From NCBI RefSeq assembly GCF_000807855.2, contig NZ_JRYR02000001.1:1915881-1979880 (forward strand): 64,000 nt of DNA. Direction: 5' to 3'. The DNA comes from Flammeovirga pacifica (lineage in GTDB: Bacteria; Bacteroidota; Bacteroidia; Cytophagales; Flammeovirgaceae). The notes under the pieces were generated by a model. It was not told the DNA's origin. It searched no databases and saw only the letters and a program-made list of their open reading frames with translations. This document shows, piece after piece, positions 18,475 through 26,646 of this stretch (its first letter is position 1; every line of letters starts with the position of its first letter). The position numbers and the translations under genes were made by a program.

Positions 18475-19131
18475 ATGATGATTCTGGAGGACATTTTTTA
18501 ACGTAGGTCGATTGACACTATGACCTCCTCTAAATGTAACAATCTCCGTTTTACAATTTAATTGCTTGATAAACTCTTTTAACTTTTCTATTTCAAGGAA
18601 ACTTCTAAAAGGGTCATTATCACCAATTACATAAATCACCTTACTGTCTTCAGATAAAAACGAAAAATCTTCTGGTGTGAATTCTGTAGGAATATCAGCC
18701 GCCCAAAGAATTAAAGCATTTACTTCAGGCTGGGCATCCACTAACCATCTCAAAAGTGTCGCTCCGCCTTGTGAAAAGGCAAAGTAGTTACGTTTCACAT
18801 CAAAAGAGGGAATAGAAAGTAATCTATTCTGTACCACTTCTTCTATATATTTTTTTTGATGAACGATATCTCTATCACGATGCATTCTTGTCATCCAAGA
18901 AGCACCAATTTTCTCATACTTTTCATCTAAATAAAAACGTGACAGTCCTTGTAAAGCAACAACATGATGAGTGATTGGATTTAAAATATCAAATCGTCTA
19001 ATAAAATGTTCTGCTAATTGACCGTATCCGTGAAATAGGAACCAAACATGTTCCGTTTCCTTGGTAGTTTGTTCGTTATAAATAAAGGGAGCATCTATTT
19101 GTATACTCACCCATTCTTCTTTATGGCTCAT
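18466..19131 (-). CDS. Alpha/beta serine hydrolase (carboxylesterase/phospholipase type)
   Basis: A 221-residue cytoplasmic protein with no signal peptide and the layout of the small esterase/phospholipase alpha/beta hydrolases. The oxyanion-side loop is FLFHGYGQ (31-38). The nucleophile elbow is AFSQGG with S120, where alanine replaces the first glycine of the usual GxSxG. The catalytic aspartate is probably in GDNDPF and the histidine in RGGHSVN near the end. Substrate is unknown. Its end overlaps the end of the RluA-type gene by 9 bases, and a terminator separates it from fadD upstream. Confidence 0.78.
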   Translation of the reverse strand: MSHKEEWVSIQIDAPFIYNEQTTKETEHVWFLFHGYGQLAEHFIRRFDILNPITHHVVALQGLSRFYLDEKYEKIGASWMTRMHRDRDIVHQKKYIEEVVQNRLLSIPSFDVKRNYFAFSQGGATLLRWLVDAQPEVNALILWAADIPTEFTPEDFSFLSEDSKVIYVIGDNDPFRSFLEIEKLKEFIKQLNCKTEIVTFRGGHSVNRPTLKNVLQNHHLI

Positions 19132-19144
19132 AGACTAAAAATTA

Positions 19145-19180
19145 AAAAGGCTATCTCAATTTTAAATGAGACAGCCCTTT
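19145..19180 (-). terminator. Terminator downstream of fadD
   Basis: On the minus strand GGGCTGTCTCA pairs with TGAGATAGCC around a short AT loop and is followed by a T-run. It lies 8 bases past the fadD stop. Confidence 0.8.
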
Positions 19181-19187
19181 ATTTATC

Positions 19188-20894
19188 TTAATGAATGGCT
19201 TGTTTAAACCTTTCCATTTCTTCTTCTTTTAATGTTCTTCTCAAGATTTTACCCACATTTGTTTTAGGTAATTCTGTTCTGAACTCATAGTGCTTAGGCA
19301 CTTTGTAACCTGCAAGGTTTCGCTTACAGTATTCTTTCAACTCGTCTGATGTTAGGTGCTGATCTTTCTTCACCACAAAACATTTTACTGCTTCGGTAGA
19401 TTTATTATCGGGTACACCAATAACAGCGCATTCTAATACTTTATCATTACTTATTAGAACTTCCTCTACTTCATTAGGATATACATTGAAACCAGATACA
19501 AGAATCATATCTTTTTTACGGTCTACAATTTTAAAATACCCATGGTGATCCATTGTAGCAATATCTCCAGTTCTTAACCAGCCATCAGGAAAGAAAGTAT
19601 CTTTTGTATCTTCTTCACGTTTCCAGTATCCCTGCATTACCTGAGGTCCTTTCACACAAAGTTCACCTACATCTCCAATACCAACTTCTTTTCCTTCATC
19701 ACTCATGATTTTCACATCAGTAGAAGGGTAAGGTAATCCAATCGTTCCTATTTTAGGACTATCCAAACGATGCACACAAACAACAGGAGAAGTTTCTGTC
19801 AAACCGTAACCTTCTGCTAAAGTACAACCTGTTACATCTTCCCATCTTTTTGCCACTGTCATCTGTACAGCCATACCTCCACCAATTGTCACTTTTAGAT
19901 TAGTGAAATCCATATCGGCAAACTTCTTATGATTCAACATACCGTTGAACAAAGTATTTACCCCAGTAACAATAGAAAATTTATATTTAGACATCTCCTT
20001 TAAGAAGGCGTTCATGTCACGAGGATTGGTAATTAGAATGTTTCTAGCACCAATTTTCATCATAGTCATACAATTGACGGTTAAGGCAAAAATATGATAT
20101 AACGGTAAAGCGGTGATTACTATTTCTTCTCCTTCAGTTAGCACCCCTTTTAACCATGCATTAGATTGTTCGAGGTTGGCAACAATATTTCTATGTGATA
20201 AAATCGCTCCTTTGGCAACACCTGTAGTACCTCCTGTATATTGTAAAAAGGCATAATCATCGCCCTTTAAATCAGGTTCGTTATAAGGCTTTTCAGCACC
20301 CATAGTTAAAACATCCTTGAACTTTACCGCTGAAGGCAAGTTATAGGTAGGAACCATTTTTTTGATATGCTTCACAACAGCATTTACAATAAGATTCTTA
20401 GGGAATGTCAACATATCACCTAATTCTGTTGTAATGATGTTTTTCAATGTCGGAACTTTGTCCTTGATATTCTCTAATTTATCAGCAAAGTTAGCTACTA
20501 TAACTACTGTTTTCACTTCTGCATCTGTGAACTGATGCAGCATTTCCCTTTCAGTATAAAGTGGATTGGTATTTACCACAACACAACCTGCACGAATAGC
20601 ACCAATCATAGCAATTGGGTATTGTAAACAGTTAGGCATTTGGATAGCGATTCTATCGCCTTTTTCCATTCCACATTCATTTTGAAGATAAGAAGCAAAT
20701 CTTTTAGACTGAACTTCTACCTCTGAGTAGGTTAATTTACCTCCCATGTTTTCGTAAGCAATCTTATCAGAAAACTTACCGAAGGCTTCATTAAATAATG
20801 ATAAAAGTGACTGGTAGTTATCAGGATTAATTTCCTGAGGTGTAAAATCTGCGTAATGTTTGTACCAAGGACGGTTCTGTTCCATGTTGATCAT
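19188..20894 (-). CDS. fadD: Long-chain fatty acid-CoA ligase
   Basis: A 568-residue adenylate-forming enzyme that activates long-chain fatty acids to acyl-CoA for beta-oxidation or lipid synthesis. The AMP-binding signature is YTGGTTGVAKG (219-229). Later motifs are GYGLTETSP, GWLRTGDIA, and VDRKKDMI in the hinge, with a C-terminal lysine in KTNVGKILRR. Two starts are possible: the ATG at 20894 or the ATG three codons later giving MEQNRPW; no ribosome-binding site decides between them. It stands alone as a transcription unit with a promoter-like sequence at 20946-20973. Confidence 0.93.
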   Translation of the reverse strand: MINMEQNRPWYKHYADFTPQEINPDNYQSLLSLFNEAFGKFSDKIAYENMGGKLTYSEVEVQSKRFASYLQNECGMEKGDRIAIQMPNCLQYPIAMIGAIRAGCVVVNTNPLYTEREMLHQFTDAEVKTVVIVANFADKLENIKDKVPTLKNIITTELGDMLTFPKNLIVNAVVKHIKKMVPTYNLPSAVKFKDVLTMGAEKPYNEPDLKGDDYAFLQYTGGTTGVAKGAILSHRNIVANLEQSNAWLKGVLTEGEEIVITALPLYHIFALTVNCMTMMKIGARNILITNPRDMNAFLKEMSKYKFSIVTGVNTLFNGMLNHKKFADMDFTNLKVTIGGGMAVQMTVAKRWEDVTGCTLAEGYGLTETSPVVCVHRLDSPKIGTIGLPYPSTDVKIMSDEGKEVGIGDVGELCVKGPQVMQGYWKREEDTKDTFFPDGWLRTGDIATMDHHGYFKIVDRKKDMILVSGFNVYPNEVEEVLISNDKVLECAVIGVPDNKSTEAVKCFVVKKDQHLTSDELKEYCKRNLAGYKVPKHYEFRTELPKTNVGKILRRTLKEEEMERFKQAIH

Positions 20895-20945
20895 TTTTTT
20901 TGGTATTGTTTCCTCTACAAGAAATCCAATACATTAAGCACTACT

Positions 20946-20973
20946 AAATTTAGATAATAAGCTAAAGGCCAAT
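20946..20973 (-). promoter_or_regulatory. Candidate Bacteroidota promoter for fadD
   Basis: On the minus strand TTG (20973-20971), a 17-base spacer and TAAATTTA (20953-20946) match the -33 TTG and -7 TAnnTTTG pattern except for the last base. It lies about 50 bases before the fadD start. Confidence 0.5.
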
Positions 20974-21336
20974 TTGATAGTCAATTGATAATAAAGTATC
21001 TAGTTTAAGATCTTAAAAATTTAATGACTTCATATTCATATCTTATCAAGTTCGAGGTTACCCTCTATTAAGATAAACAAAATTCAGAAGACTATAAAGT
21101 GCCCCCTCAATTTGTTTATTCACAATCAAATTTAGTAGTAATAGTTTAAATAATAGCAACCTTTGTTTTAAAGTTTGGTGGGATTAACAATACTTTAATC
21201 CTATTAATCGTCAAATATACATTTATGATATACAAAGTCAAAAAATAAATGAATATTCATTCTTTTATTTTTTTATTTTCAAAAACACATCCTTTTTCTA
21301 TCTTTTTTCGTGATATATATAGAGACTATACTTTTA

Positions 21337-21353
21337 ATTCACGTAAAGTGAAT
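21337..21353. promoter_or_regulatory. Inverted repeat upstream of the J-protein/PspA operon
   Basis: ATTCAC and GTGAAT form a perfect 6-bp inverted repeat with a 5-base centre, 70 bases before the start codon. This is an operator-like shape; no matching regulator is encoded nearby. Confidence 0.35.
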
Positions 21354-21423
21354 CAAGAAATGCTTTTATCTTAAGATTAATCTTTATATTATAAGTGTCA
21401 AATAATAATTATCAAATAGCAAA

Positions 21424-21858
21424 ATGTTAGTAGACCGCTTCAAAGATATCCTCAGAAGTACCATCAATGATCAATTGACCAACAACTCTGTTTTAAATGA
21501 TCTTTTCTCGGATGATTTTGAGAAAGAATGGAAAAAATATTACGAGGACATCATCAATAAAAATAAATACAACGAGCAAAATGATACGAGTTATACTAAT
21601 GATAACTCAAGTAATTATCAACAATCGTATCAAAGTAAAAGTAGCACTCCTCCTCCATCACAAGAGGACAAATACTATAATGCCCTTGAAGTTTCTAAAG
21701 GTGCTGACTTCCCTACAATTAAAAAGGCCTATAGAAAAATGGTAAAAGTTTACCATCCCGATTTATTTCAAGGTGACCCTAAAAAGCAAGAAATGGCACA
21801 AAAAGTCACTTTAGAAATTAATGAAGCTTACAATTACTTTGAGAAAAAATTAAAATAA
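21424..21858 (+). CDS. J-domain (DnaJ-like) co-chaperone
   Basis: A 144-residue protein whose J domain is at the C-terminus (residues ~82-144), with the DnaK-stimulating HPD tripeptide at 111-113 (VKVYHPDLF). The first ~50 residues are helical, and residues 50-80 form a Gln/Ser/Pro-rich linker. There is no zinc-finger or client domain, so it likely recruits DnaK to a specific partner. The next gene, a PspA homologue, starts 7 bases downstream, suggesting that the partner is PspA or the stressed membrane. A role in PspA remodelling is inference. Confidence 0.85.
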   Translation: MLVDRFKDILRSTINDQLTNNSVLNDLFSDDFEKEWKKYYEDIINKNKYNEQNDTSYTNDNSSNYQQSYQSKSSTPPPSQEDKYYNALEVSKGADFPTIKKAYRKMVKVYHPDLFQGDPKKQEMAQKVTLEINEAYNYFEKKLK

Positions 21859-21865
21859 GAAAGAT

Positions 21866-22603
21866 ATGTTTAAATGGTTGAAAAGACTTTTTGGAATAGT
21901 AGAATCAGAAACACATTCTGTATTAGATAAACTTGAAAACCCAATCAAGCAAACAGAACAAGGTATAAGAGATTTAAAAGCCGACTTATCGAAGTCTATG
22001 CAAGGTTTAGCTGAAGTCAAAGCTTTAAATATTAGAGAAAGAAAGGAACATCAGACTAATGTTAGGTCTGCAAAAGAATTTGAGCAAAAAGCAATGATGC
22101 TCTTAGAAAGGGCCAATCATGGACAGATCAATCCTCAAGAAGCAGATAGGTTAGCTACTCAAGCGTTAGAAAGGAAACAACAACTGGAACAAAGAGCCGG
22201 TGCAAATGCCACTAACCTTAAAAACTATGAAGGGATGCTTACCAAAATGGAAAGTAATGTTCAACAGTTAAAATCTCAAATTTCTAAGTGGGAGAACGAA
22301 CTAAAAACTTTAAAAGCTAGAGCTACTGTTAGTGATGCTTCTGCAAAACTTAATAAACAGTTATCTAATGTAGATTCGTCAACAACAATTGCTCGTTTAG
22401 AAAAAATGAGAGAGAAAGTAGAAGAGAAAGAAGCATTAGCCGATTCTTACGCGGATATTGCTAGTCTATCTAACACAACCGTAGAAGATGAAATAGATTC
22501 TGCTTTAGGTCTTCAGGGGGGGAATAGTCCTCACACTTTAGGTGCGTCTTCTGAATTAGAAAAGTTAAAGGCACAATTGGCTGAAAAAAATAATACTAAA
22601 TAA
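21866..22603 (+). CDS. pspA: PspA/IM30 family membrane-stress protein
   Basis: A 245-residue, almost wholly helical coiled-coil protein of the PspA/Vipp1 (ESCRT-III-like) family that binds and stabilises damaged cytoplasmic membrane. The N-terminus MFKWLKRLFGIVESE is the usual amphipathic membrane-contact helix. The core contains LENPIKQTEQGIRDLK, a family motif, and a long hairpin of helices from ~25 to ~190. The C-terminal ~40 residues are acidic/polar and less conserved. No pspF, pspB or pspC is nearby; the only operon partner is the J-protein gene upstream. Confidence 0.9.
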   Translation: MFKWLKRLFGIVESETHSVLDKLENPIKQTEQGIRDLKADLSKSMQGLAEVKALNIRERKEHQTNVRSAKEFEQKAMMLLERANHGQINPQEADRLATQALERKQQLEQRAGANATNLKNYEGMLTKMESNVQQLKSQISKWENELKTLKARATVSDASAKLNKQLSNVDSSTTIARLEKMREKVEEKEALADSYADIASLSNTTVEDEIDSALGLQGGNSPHTLGASSELEKLKAQLAEKNNTK

Positions 22604-22644
22604 TCTACTTCAGGTAGAAATGAATTTAATTTAGAAAATATGGT

Positions 22645-22673
22645 AGTCACTTCAGAAATGGAGTGACTTTTTT
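22645..22673 (+). terminator. Terminator downstream of pspA
   Basis: AGTCACT (22645-22651) pairs with AGTGACT (22662-22668) and is followed by a run of T. Confidence 0.75.
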
Positions 22674-22864
22674 TATGAAATCATATTTTTGATCATTCCA
22701 TTCTTTAAATTCAAAGTCACCCATTTATATTTTGTTCGATAGTGCTAATACTGTCTGTAAAAAATCATCAAATTGCATTATAGCAACTATTAAATATCAC
22801 TTTACCAATTTATTGAGCAATTTCTAACCCAGCTTTGTTACCCACTTGTAAACCAAATAGACCT

Positions 22865-23395
22865 ATGAAAACGCACATTTCAACCTTAACACTTACTCTC
22901 CTATTTATTTCCTCCTCATTGTTTGCACAACATCATGTTATTGTAAACGATATCAATGAAGCCTATGATTATTACCAATCATCTCATGAAGGAGCAGAAA
23001 CAGCATTACACTATATCAGCGAATGCTTTGATTGCCACAGCATTGATTGTATAAAAGAAAACATGAAGTTGGCTAAATCTGAGGCAGAAGCAGCAATGAA
23101 AAATGCTCATTATGCCAAAGGTGAAACTCATGAAGCAAAAAGTCAGGCTTATGATCATTGCATCGTAGCAGGAAATCAAACACACGATGCACATGGTTCA
23201 TTTCATGATGCAAAAAAAGTATTGGATATGGCTTCTAACACTTTAGGGGTTGCTCATTTCTCTGACGATGTTACTGAAATACACTCTTATCTTAACAATG
23301 CCATTGATCATATTCACATTGCCATTTCTCATTTAAACAATGGAGTTGATGGTTTAAACAATGCACTTGGAGAATTAGAAGTATGTAAAAACTAA
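22865..23395 (+). CDS. Secreted histidine-rich helical protein, unknown function
   Basis: The frame is open further upstream to a TTG at 22835, but the ATG at 22865 gives a clean signal peptide (MKTHISTLTLTLLFISSSLFAQ) and is preferred, giving 176 residues. The mature protein of ~154 residues carries about 16 histidines and 5 cysteines, including ECFDCHSIDC, spread along predicted amphipathic helices with the spacing of a helical bundle (HEGAETALHYI, AEAAMKNAHYAKGETHEAK, NAIDHIHIAISHLNN). This suggests metal or heme binding in the periplasm or outside the cell, but no family was recognised. No CXXCH heme site is present. Confidence 0.75.
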   Translation: MKTHISTLTLTLLFISSSLFAQHHVIVNDINEAYDYYQSSHEGAETALHYISECFDCHSIDCIKENMKLAKSEAEAAMKNAHYAKGETHEAKSQAYDHCIVAGNQTHDAHGSFHDAKKVLDMASNTLGVAHFSDDVTEIHSYLNNAIDHIHIAISHLNNGVDGLNNALGELEVCKN

Positions 23396-23416
23396 TTGAA
23401 AAATTATTTAAATAAA

Positions 23417-23442
23417 AAAGGGTAACCATTGGGCTACCCTTT
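23417..23442. terminator. Bidirectional terminator between the His-rich gene and cysE
   Basis: AAAGGGTA (23417-23424) pairs with TACCCTTT (23435-23442), with A- and T-rich flanks, between two converging genes. Confidence 0.75.
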
Positions 23443-23445
23443 ACT

Positions 23446-24264
23446 TTATATGTTATTTTTCACTTTTTGCTTCACACTTACGGAGGCTTTAGTATAAACT
23501 GTAGAATGTGGATCAACACTTTCTGTTAACCAAACATTTCCTCCTATAATTGAATTTTCACCAATTACGGTTTCACCTCCTAAAATTGTTGTACCAGAAT
23601 AAATAACCACATGGTCATCTATTGTGGGGTGCCTTTTAATTGTCGCTAAATCTTTGCTTACGCTTAGCGCACCTAAGGTGACACCTTGGTATAGTTTCAC
23701 ATAATTACCTATCACACAAGTTTCTCCTACAACGATACCCGTACCATGATCTATGCAAAAATGATCTCCTATTTGTGCCCCAGGATGAATATCTATTCCG
23801 GTTTTAGAATGTGCATATTCTGAAAATAACCTTGGAACAATAGGTACTTCGCATTTAAATAGTTGATGACTTAATCTATGTACAAAAATAGCGAAGAACC
23901 CTGGGTAAGTTAAAATGACCTCTTCAATATATTTTGCTGCAGGGTCGCCTTCAAAAATGGCTTCTGCATCCATCAATAATTGTTGATGAATGGAAGATAA
24001 AGCATCAAAAAAACGATCTGTTACATCGGTACATCCTACATCAAATTGATCACGAATGGGTAAAAATAACTCTTGAAGTTTTCCTTGCAAACGGATTAAT
24101 GCCAATTCAGCAGCATAATGTCCTTGTTCTACACCAGAAACTACAGGGAATAAAAAACGAAACATATCATCTACAAATTCCTCCGCTTTCGCTTTTGAAG
24201 GCATTTGAAACATACATTTCGATTTATTTATTTGATTTATGATTTCTTTTTGAATCTTTTCCAT
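23446..24264 (-). CDS. cysE: Serine O-acetyltransferase
   Basis: A 272-residue enzyme that makes O-acetylserine from serine and acetyl-CoA, the first step of cysteine synthesis. The N-terminal ~130 residues are the helical SATase domain. The C-terminal half is a left-handed beta-helix of hexapeptide repeats, with the catalytic signature DIHPGAQIGDHFCIDHGTG and later GNYVKLYQGVTLGALS. The length and form (long N-terminus, EpsC-like) are normal for Bacteroidota. A large inverted repeat just upstream (24284-24324) may regulate it. No cysK is adjacent. Confidence 0.93.
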   Translation of the reverse strand: MEKIQKEIINQINKSKCMFQMPSKAKAEEFVDDMFRFLFPVVSGVEQGHYAAELALIRLQGKLQELFLPIRDQFDVGCTDVTDRFFDALSSIHQQLLMDAEAIFEGDPAAKYIEEVILTYPGFFAIFVHRLSHQLFKCEVPIVPRLFSEYAHSKTGIDIHPGAQIGDHFCIDHGTGIVVGETCVIGNYVKLYQGVTLGALSVSKDLATIKRHPTIDDHVVIYSGTTILGGETVIGENSIIGGNVWLTESVDPHSTVYTKASVSVKQKVKNNI

Positions 24265-24283
24265 GTTACATCTTCGTCTATCA

Positions 24284-24324
24284 ATTGTTACATTATTAAG
24301 TTTTCACTCTTAATTAGTAACAAT
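24284..24324. promoter_or_regulatory. Long imperfect inverted repeat upstream of cysE
   Basis: ATTGTTAC (24284-24291) pairs with GTAACAAT (24317-24324), and a second inner pair TTAAG/CTTAA extends the stem. It starts 20 bases before the cysE ATG, so it could be an operator or a 5' UTR hairpin. Confidence 0.4.
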
Positions 24325-24417
24325 GTACCGATCGTTCTTACAATATTAAGCAAGTAAAATTAAATAAGGAAACATTCCTAATAAAGAACAAAATGATGTT
24401 ATGGTAAAGAATACTTA

Positions 24418-25017
24418 CTAGTGTTTTGAAATATATCTTTTGTCATAAGAAAACAATTCCGGGAATTTCGGGGCAGGATGGTGCTTTTCATAAACACTTG
24501 TAATATATTTCATATCAGCCTCTATGTCTCCTGTAGGTTCAAAAGCTTCTATCACCCCTGCCTCTTTTTTATCGTAATCTAAATAAGCCAATAAAATAGG
24601 TACTTTAGCTGTTAAAGCCACATAGTAAAAACCTGTTTTCCATTCTTCTCTTAAAGATCTTGACCCTTCAGGTGGAATCACTAATGCTAATTCATCATGC
24701 GTCTCAAATAAATTCGCCATGGCTTCTACCATACTTAATTTCTTTTGACCTTTTTCTTTTGGAGAACGATCAATTCCAAGAGCTCCCATTGGGCTTAAAG
24801 CTATATTCAAAGGAAACCTTACCCATTCTTTCTTAATGGCAAATCTCAGTTTAATACCAATCTTTCTCATGGATGCAACCATATAAACAGCATCCCAGTT
24901 AGTGGTATGTGGTGTTGCTAAGAATACACTCTTTTTTATGGTTTCTAATGGAATATGATGTATGTTCAACTTCCATCCGTTGATCCAATAAAGAAATTTA
25001 AATAATAATCTGATCAT
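24418..25017 (-). CDS. PlsC-like 1-acyl-glycerol-3-phosphate acyltransferase family protein
   Basis: A 199-residue protein with the acyltransferase motif HTTNWD (H37 to D42, the HX4D block) and the downstream block IPPEGSRSLREEWKTGF, which stands for the usual FPEGTRS. The N-terminus has a short hydrophobic segment for membrane association. Enzymes of this class transfer acyl chains to lysophospholipids or related glycerol/sugar lipids at the inner membrane. It is shorter than classical PlsC (~240) and belongs to a compact branch common in Bacteroidota, so the acceptor may differ from lysophosphatidic acid. Confidence 0.8.
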   Translation of the reverse strand: MIRLLFKFLYWINGWKLNIHHIPLETIKKSVFLATPHTTNWDAVYMVASMRKIGIKLRFAIKKEWVRFPLNIALSPMGALGIDRSPKEKGQKKLSMVEAMANLFETHDELALVIPPEGSRSLREEWKTGFYYVALTAKVPILLAYLDYDKKEAGVIEAFEPTGDIEADMKYITSVYEKHHPAPKFPELFSYDKRYISKH

Positions 25018-25083
25018 TGATTATGATAATTTTAATTTAGGTTTTGACATCTTTTGATACCTCAAAAGAAAACCAATGCATGT

Positions 25084-25116
25084 AGAAAAATGTGACAAAA
25101 GTAGCCACATTTTTCT
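25084..25116 (-). terminator. Terminator downstream of tcdA
   Basis: An 11-bp perfect inverted repeat (AGAAAAATGTG at 25084-25094 with its complement at 25106-25116) ends in TTTTTCT on the minus strand, 20 bases after the tcdA stop. Confidence 0.75.
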
Positions 25117-25135
25117 GATGACTTTCAGCATCTTT

Positions 25136-25861
25136 TTATTTATCCTCTTCTAAAATACCCCTGAGAGCTACAGAGGCACAGGTAAGACCAAATACTGCTG
25201 GCATATAAGATATTGTTCCGATAGTGGATGCTTTATGCATAACACCTTCGACCGTTTTCACTTTAGATTTATCGATCAATTCGGGAGAAAAAACCACCTT
25301 AAGTTTTCTCTTGATACTCTTTTCTTTAATTCGTTTACGAATTTTCTGAGCCAACTGACAATTATAAGTATCTTTTAATCGAGCAACTTTGGTTTGAGTA
25401 GGATCTACACGCCCACCCGCTCCCATTGAGCTAATTATTTTAATTTTATTTTGAATCGCAGTGGTAATAATTTCCATCTTAGGAACTAATGTATCAATAC
25501 ATTCTATGATATAATCATACTTCTCTGCCAAAAGAAGTTCTTTGATATTATCCCTATCCAAGTAGATTTTTTTTACATCTAATTCCACATTTGGATTTAC
25601 ATCTTTTATTCGGTTACCAATTACCTCTGCTTTTGGCATTCCGTCTGTAGAAATTAAAGCTGCAATTTGTCTATTTCTATTGCTTTGTTCAATTACATCT
25701 CCATCGACTAGTGTAATTTTGCCTACACCAGCTCGACCAACAGCTTCTGCGGCAAAACCACCAACACCACCTACTCCAATAACAAGTACGTGTGCTTTAG
25801 CTAATTTATCTAATCCTTCCGATCCAACTAAGAGTTCTGTTCTTTCTTGCCAGTGTCCCAT
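25136..25861 (-). CDS. tcdA: tRNA threonylcarbamoyladenosine dehydratase
   Basis: A 241-residue E1-like protein that uses ATP to cyclise the t6A base (to ct6A) next to the anticodon of ANN-decoding tRNAs. The Rossmann nucleotide site is GVGGVGGFAAEAVGRAGVG (29-47), followed by DGDVIEQSNRNRQ, the family-specific signature. Later parts include ECIDTLVPK, SSMGAGGRVDPT, and a conserved C-terminal VFSPE. Length is slightly below the E. coli protein (268). It sits in a run of minus-strand single genes with TatD 34 bases upstream. Confidence 0.92.
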   Translation of the reverse strand: MGHWQERTELLVGSEGLDKLAKAHVLVIGVGGVGGFAAEAVGRAGVGKITLVDGDVIEQSNRNRQIAALISTDGMPKAEVIGNRIKDVNPNVELDVKKIYLDRDNIKELLLAEKYDYIIECIDTLVPKMEIITTAIQNKIKIISSMGAGGRVDPTQTKVARLKDTYNCQLAQKIRKRIKEKSIKRKLKVVFSPELIDKSKVKTVEGVMHKASTIGTISYMPAVFGLTCASVALRGILEEDK

Positions 25862-25895
25862 ATCAAGAATAAGTGTTTAAAATTCGGCTGCAAAT

Positions 25896-26561
25896 TTAAA
25901 GAAGTACTTTAATTTTGGGAAACATCTTAGACGCTAATTGACATTTTTCTTCGATTAATTGCTCTATTTTGACATCAAGTAACTTTGCCCCCTGCTGATA
26001 AACTTCTTTTATTGATATTTTGGGGTCATCATCCGTTTCAAAAAACACATATTGAGCATCTACTTCTTTCAGTGCTTTCATTGTTTTTTGATGTCCTTTC
26101 ATTAAATGTTTTCCAAATGATAAATAACAGTTATTACTAATCAATTGACGAGCCACTTGTGTATTCCCTACAAAACCATGAATAATCCATGGCTGAGTAC
26201 ATTTAGATTGTTTTTTAATCTGAATAATATCAGGGTAACTTCTTACAGAATGTACCACTAAAGGAAGTTGATGTTTTTCTGATAATTCAATATGCTTCCT
26301 AAAGATTTCTATCTGATAATACCAATCAACATCGATCAACCTGTCCAAGCCACATTCTCCAATAGCATCAATTTGATCTATAACTTCTGATAAATCTTTC
26401 AAACAAGCATCGATATCTAATGTGTTGATGTGCCAAGGATGAATCCCAGAAGATTGCAATTGGGCATCCTTAATAGAGGTAAAAGATTGAATAAAGTTAT
26501 TTCTGAGACCTACCTCGTTTTCTTTATCTTTATAATGTGTATGAGCATTAAAGCAAAGCAT
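25896..26561 (-). CDS. TatD family metal-dependent hydrolase
   Basis: A 221-residue TIM-barrel protein of the TatD group, shorter than the usual ~260. It starts MLCFNAHTHYKDKEN; the HTH pattern matches the first metal pair of the family. Further conserved parts are GIHPWHI, AIGECGLDRL with the metal-binding glutamate, LPLVVHSVRSYPD, WIIHGFVGN and FFETDDDP with the last aspartate. Members are 3'-5' DNA exonucleases or D-aminoacyl-tRNA-deacylase-like enzymes. The compact form is common in Bacteroidota; the substrate is not determined. Confidence 0.85.
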   Translation of the reverse strand: MLCFNAHTHYKDKENEVGLRNNFIQSFTSIKDAQLQSSGIHPWHINTLDIDACLKDLSEVIDQIDAIGECGLDRLIDVDWYYQIEIFRKHIELSEKHQLPLVVHSVRSYPDIIQIKKQSKCTQPWIIHGFVGNTQVARQLISNNCYLSFGKHLMKGHQKTMKALKEVDAQYVFFETDDDPKISIKEVYQQGAKLLDVKIEQLIEEKCQLASKMFPKIKVLL

Positions 26562-26595
26562 AATTTAAACTACAATAATCGATAATAGAAAAAAA

Positions 26596-26621
26596 GGGAA
26601 CACTACAATTTGTAATGTCCC
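26596..26621 (-). terminator. Terminator downstream of the PfkB-family kinase gene
   Basis: An 11-12 bp stem with a G-U pair (26596-26607 with 26611-26621) is followed on the minus strand by a run of T. Confidence 0.6.
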
Positions 26622-26646
26622 CTCTTATTTATCTTAAGAATTTGAC

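Larger units (their letters stand above)
20895..21423. other. 529-base divergent intergenic region (fadD / J-protein operon)
   Basis: AT-rich and without a convincing ORF. It holds a fadD promoter candidate (20946-20973), a 7-bp inverted repeat GGATTAA/TTAATCC (21181-21201), a T-rich stretch around 21260-21310, and an inverted repeat near the J-protein gene (21337-21353). Nothing in it resembles a tRNA or a riboswitch. Confidence 0.6.

Noticed and set aside
22835-22864. TTG-initiated extension of the His-rich protein
   Set aside because: A normal ATG at 22865 directly begins a signal peptide.
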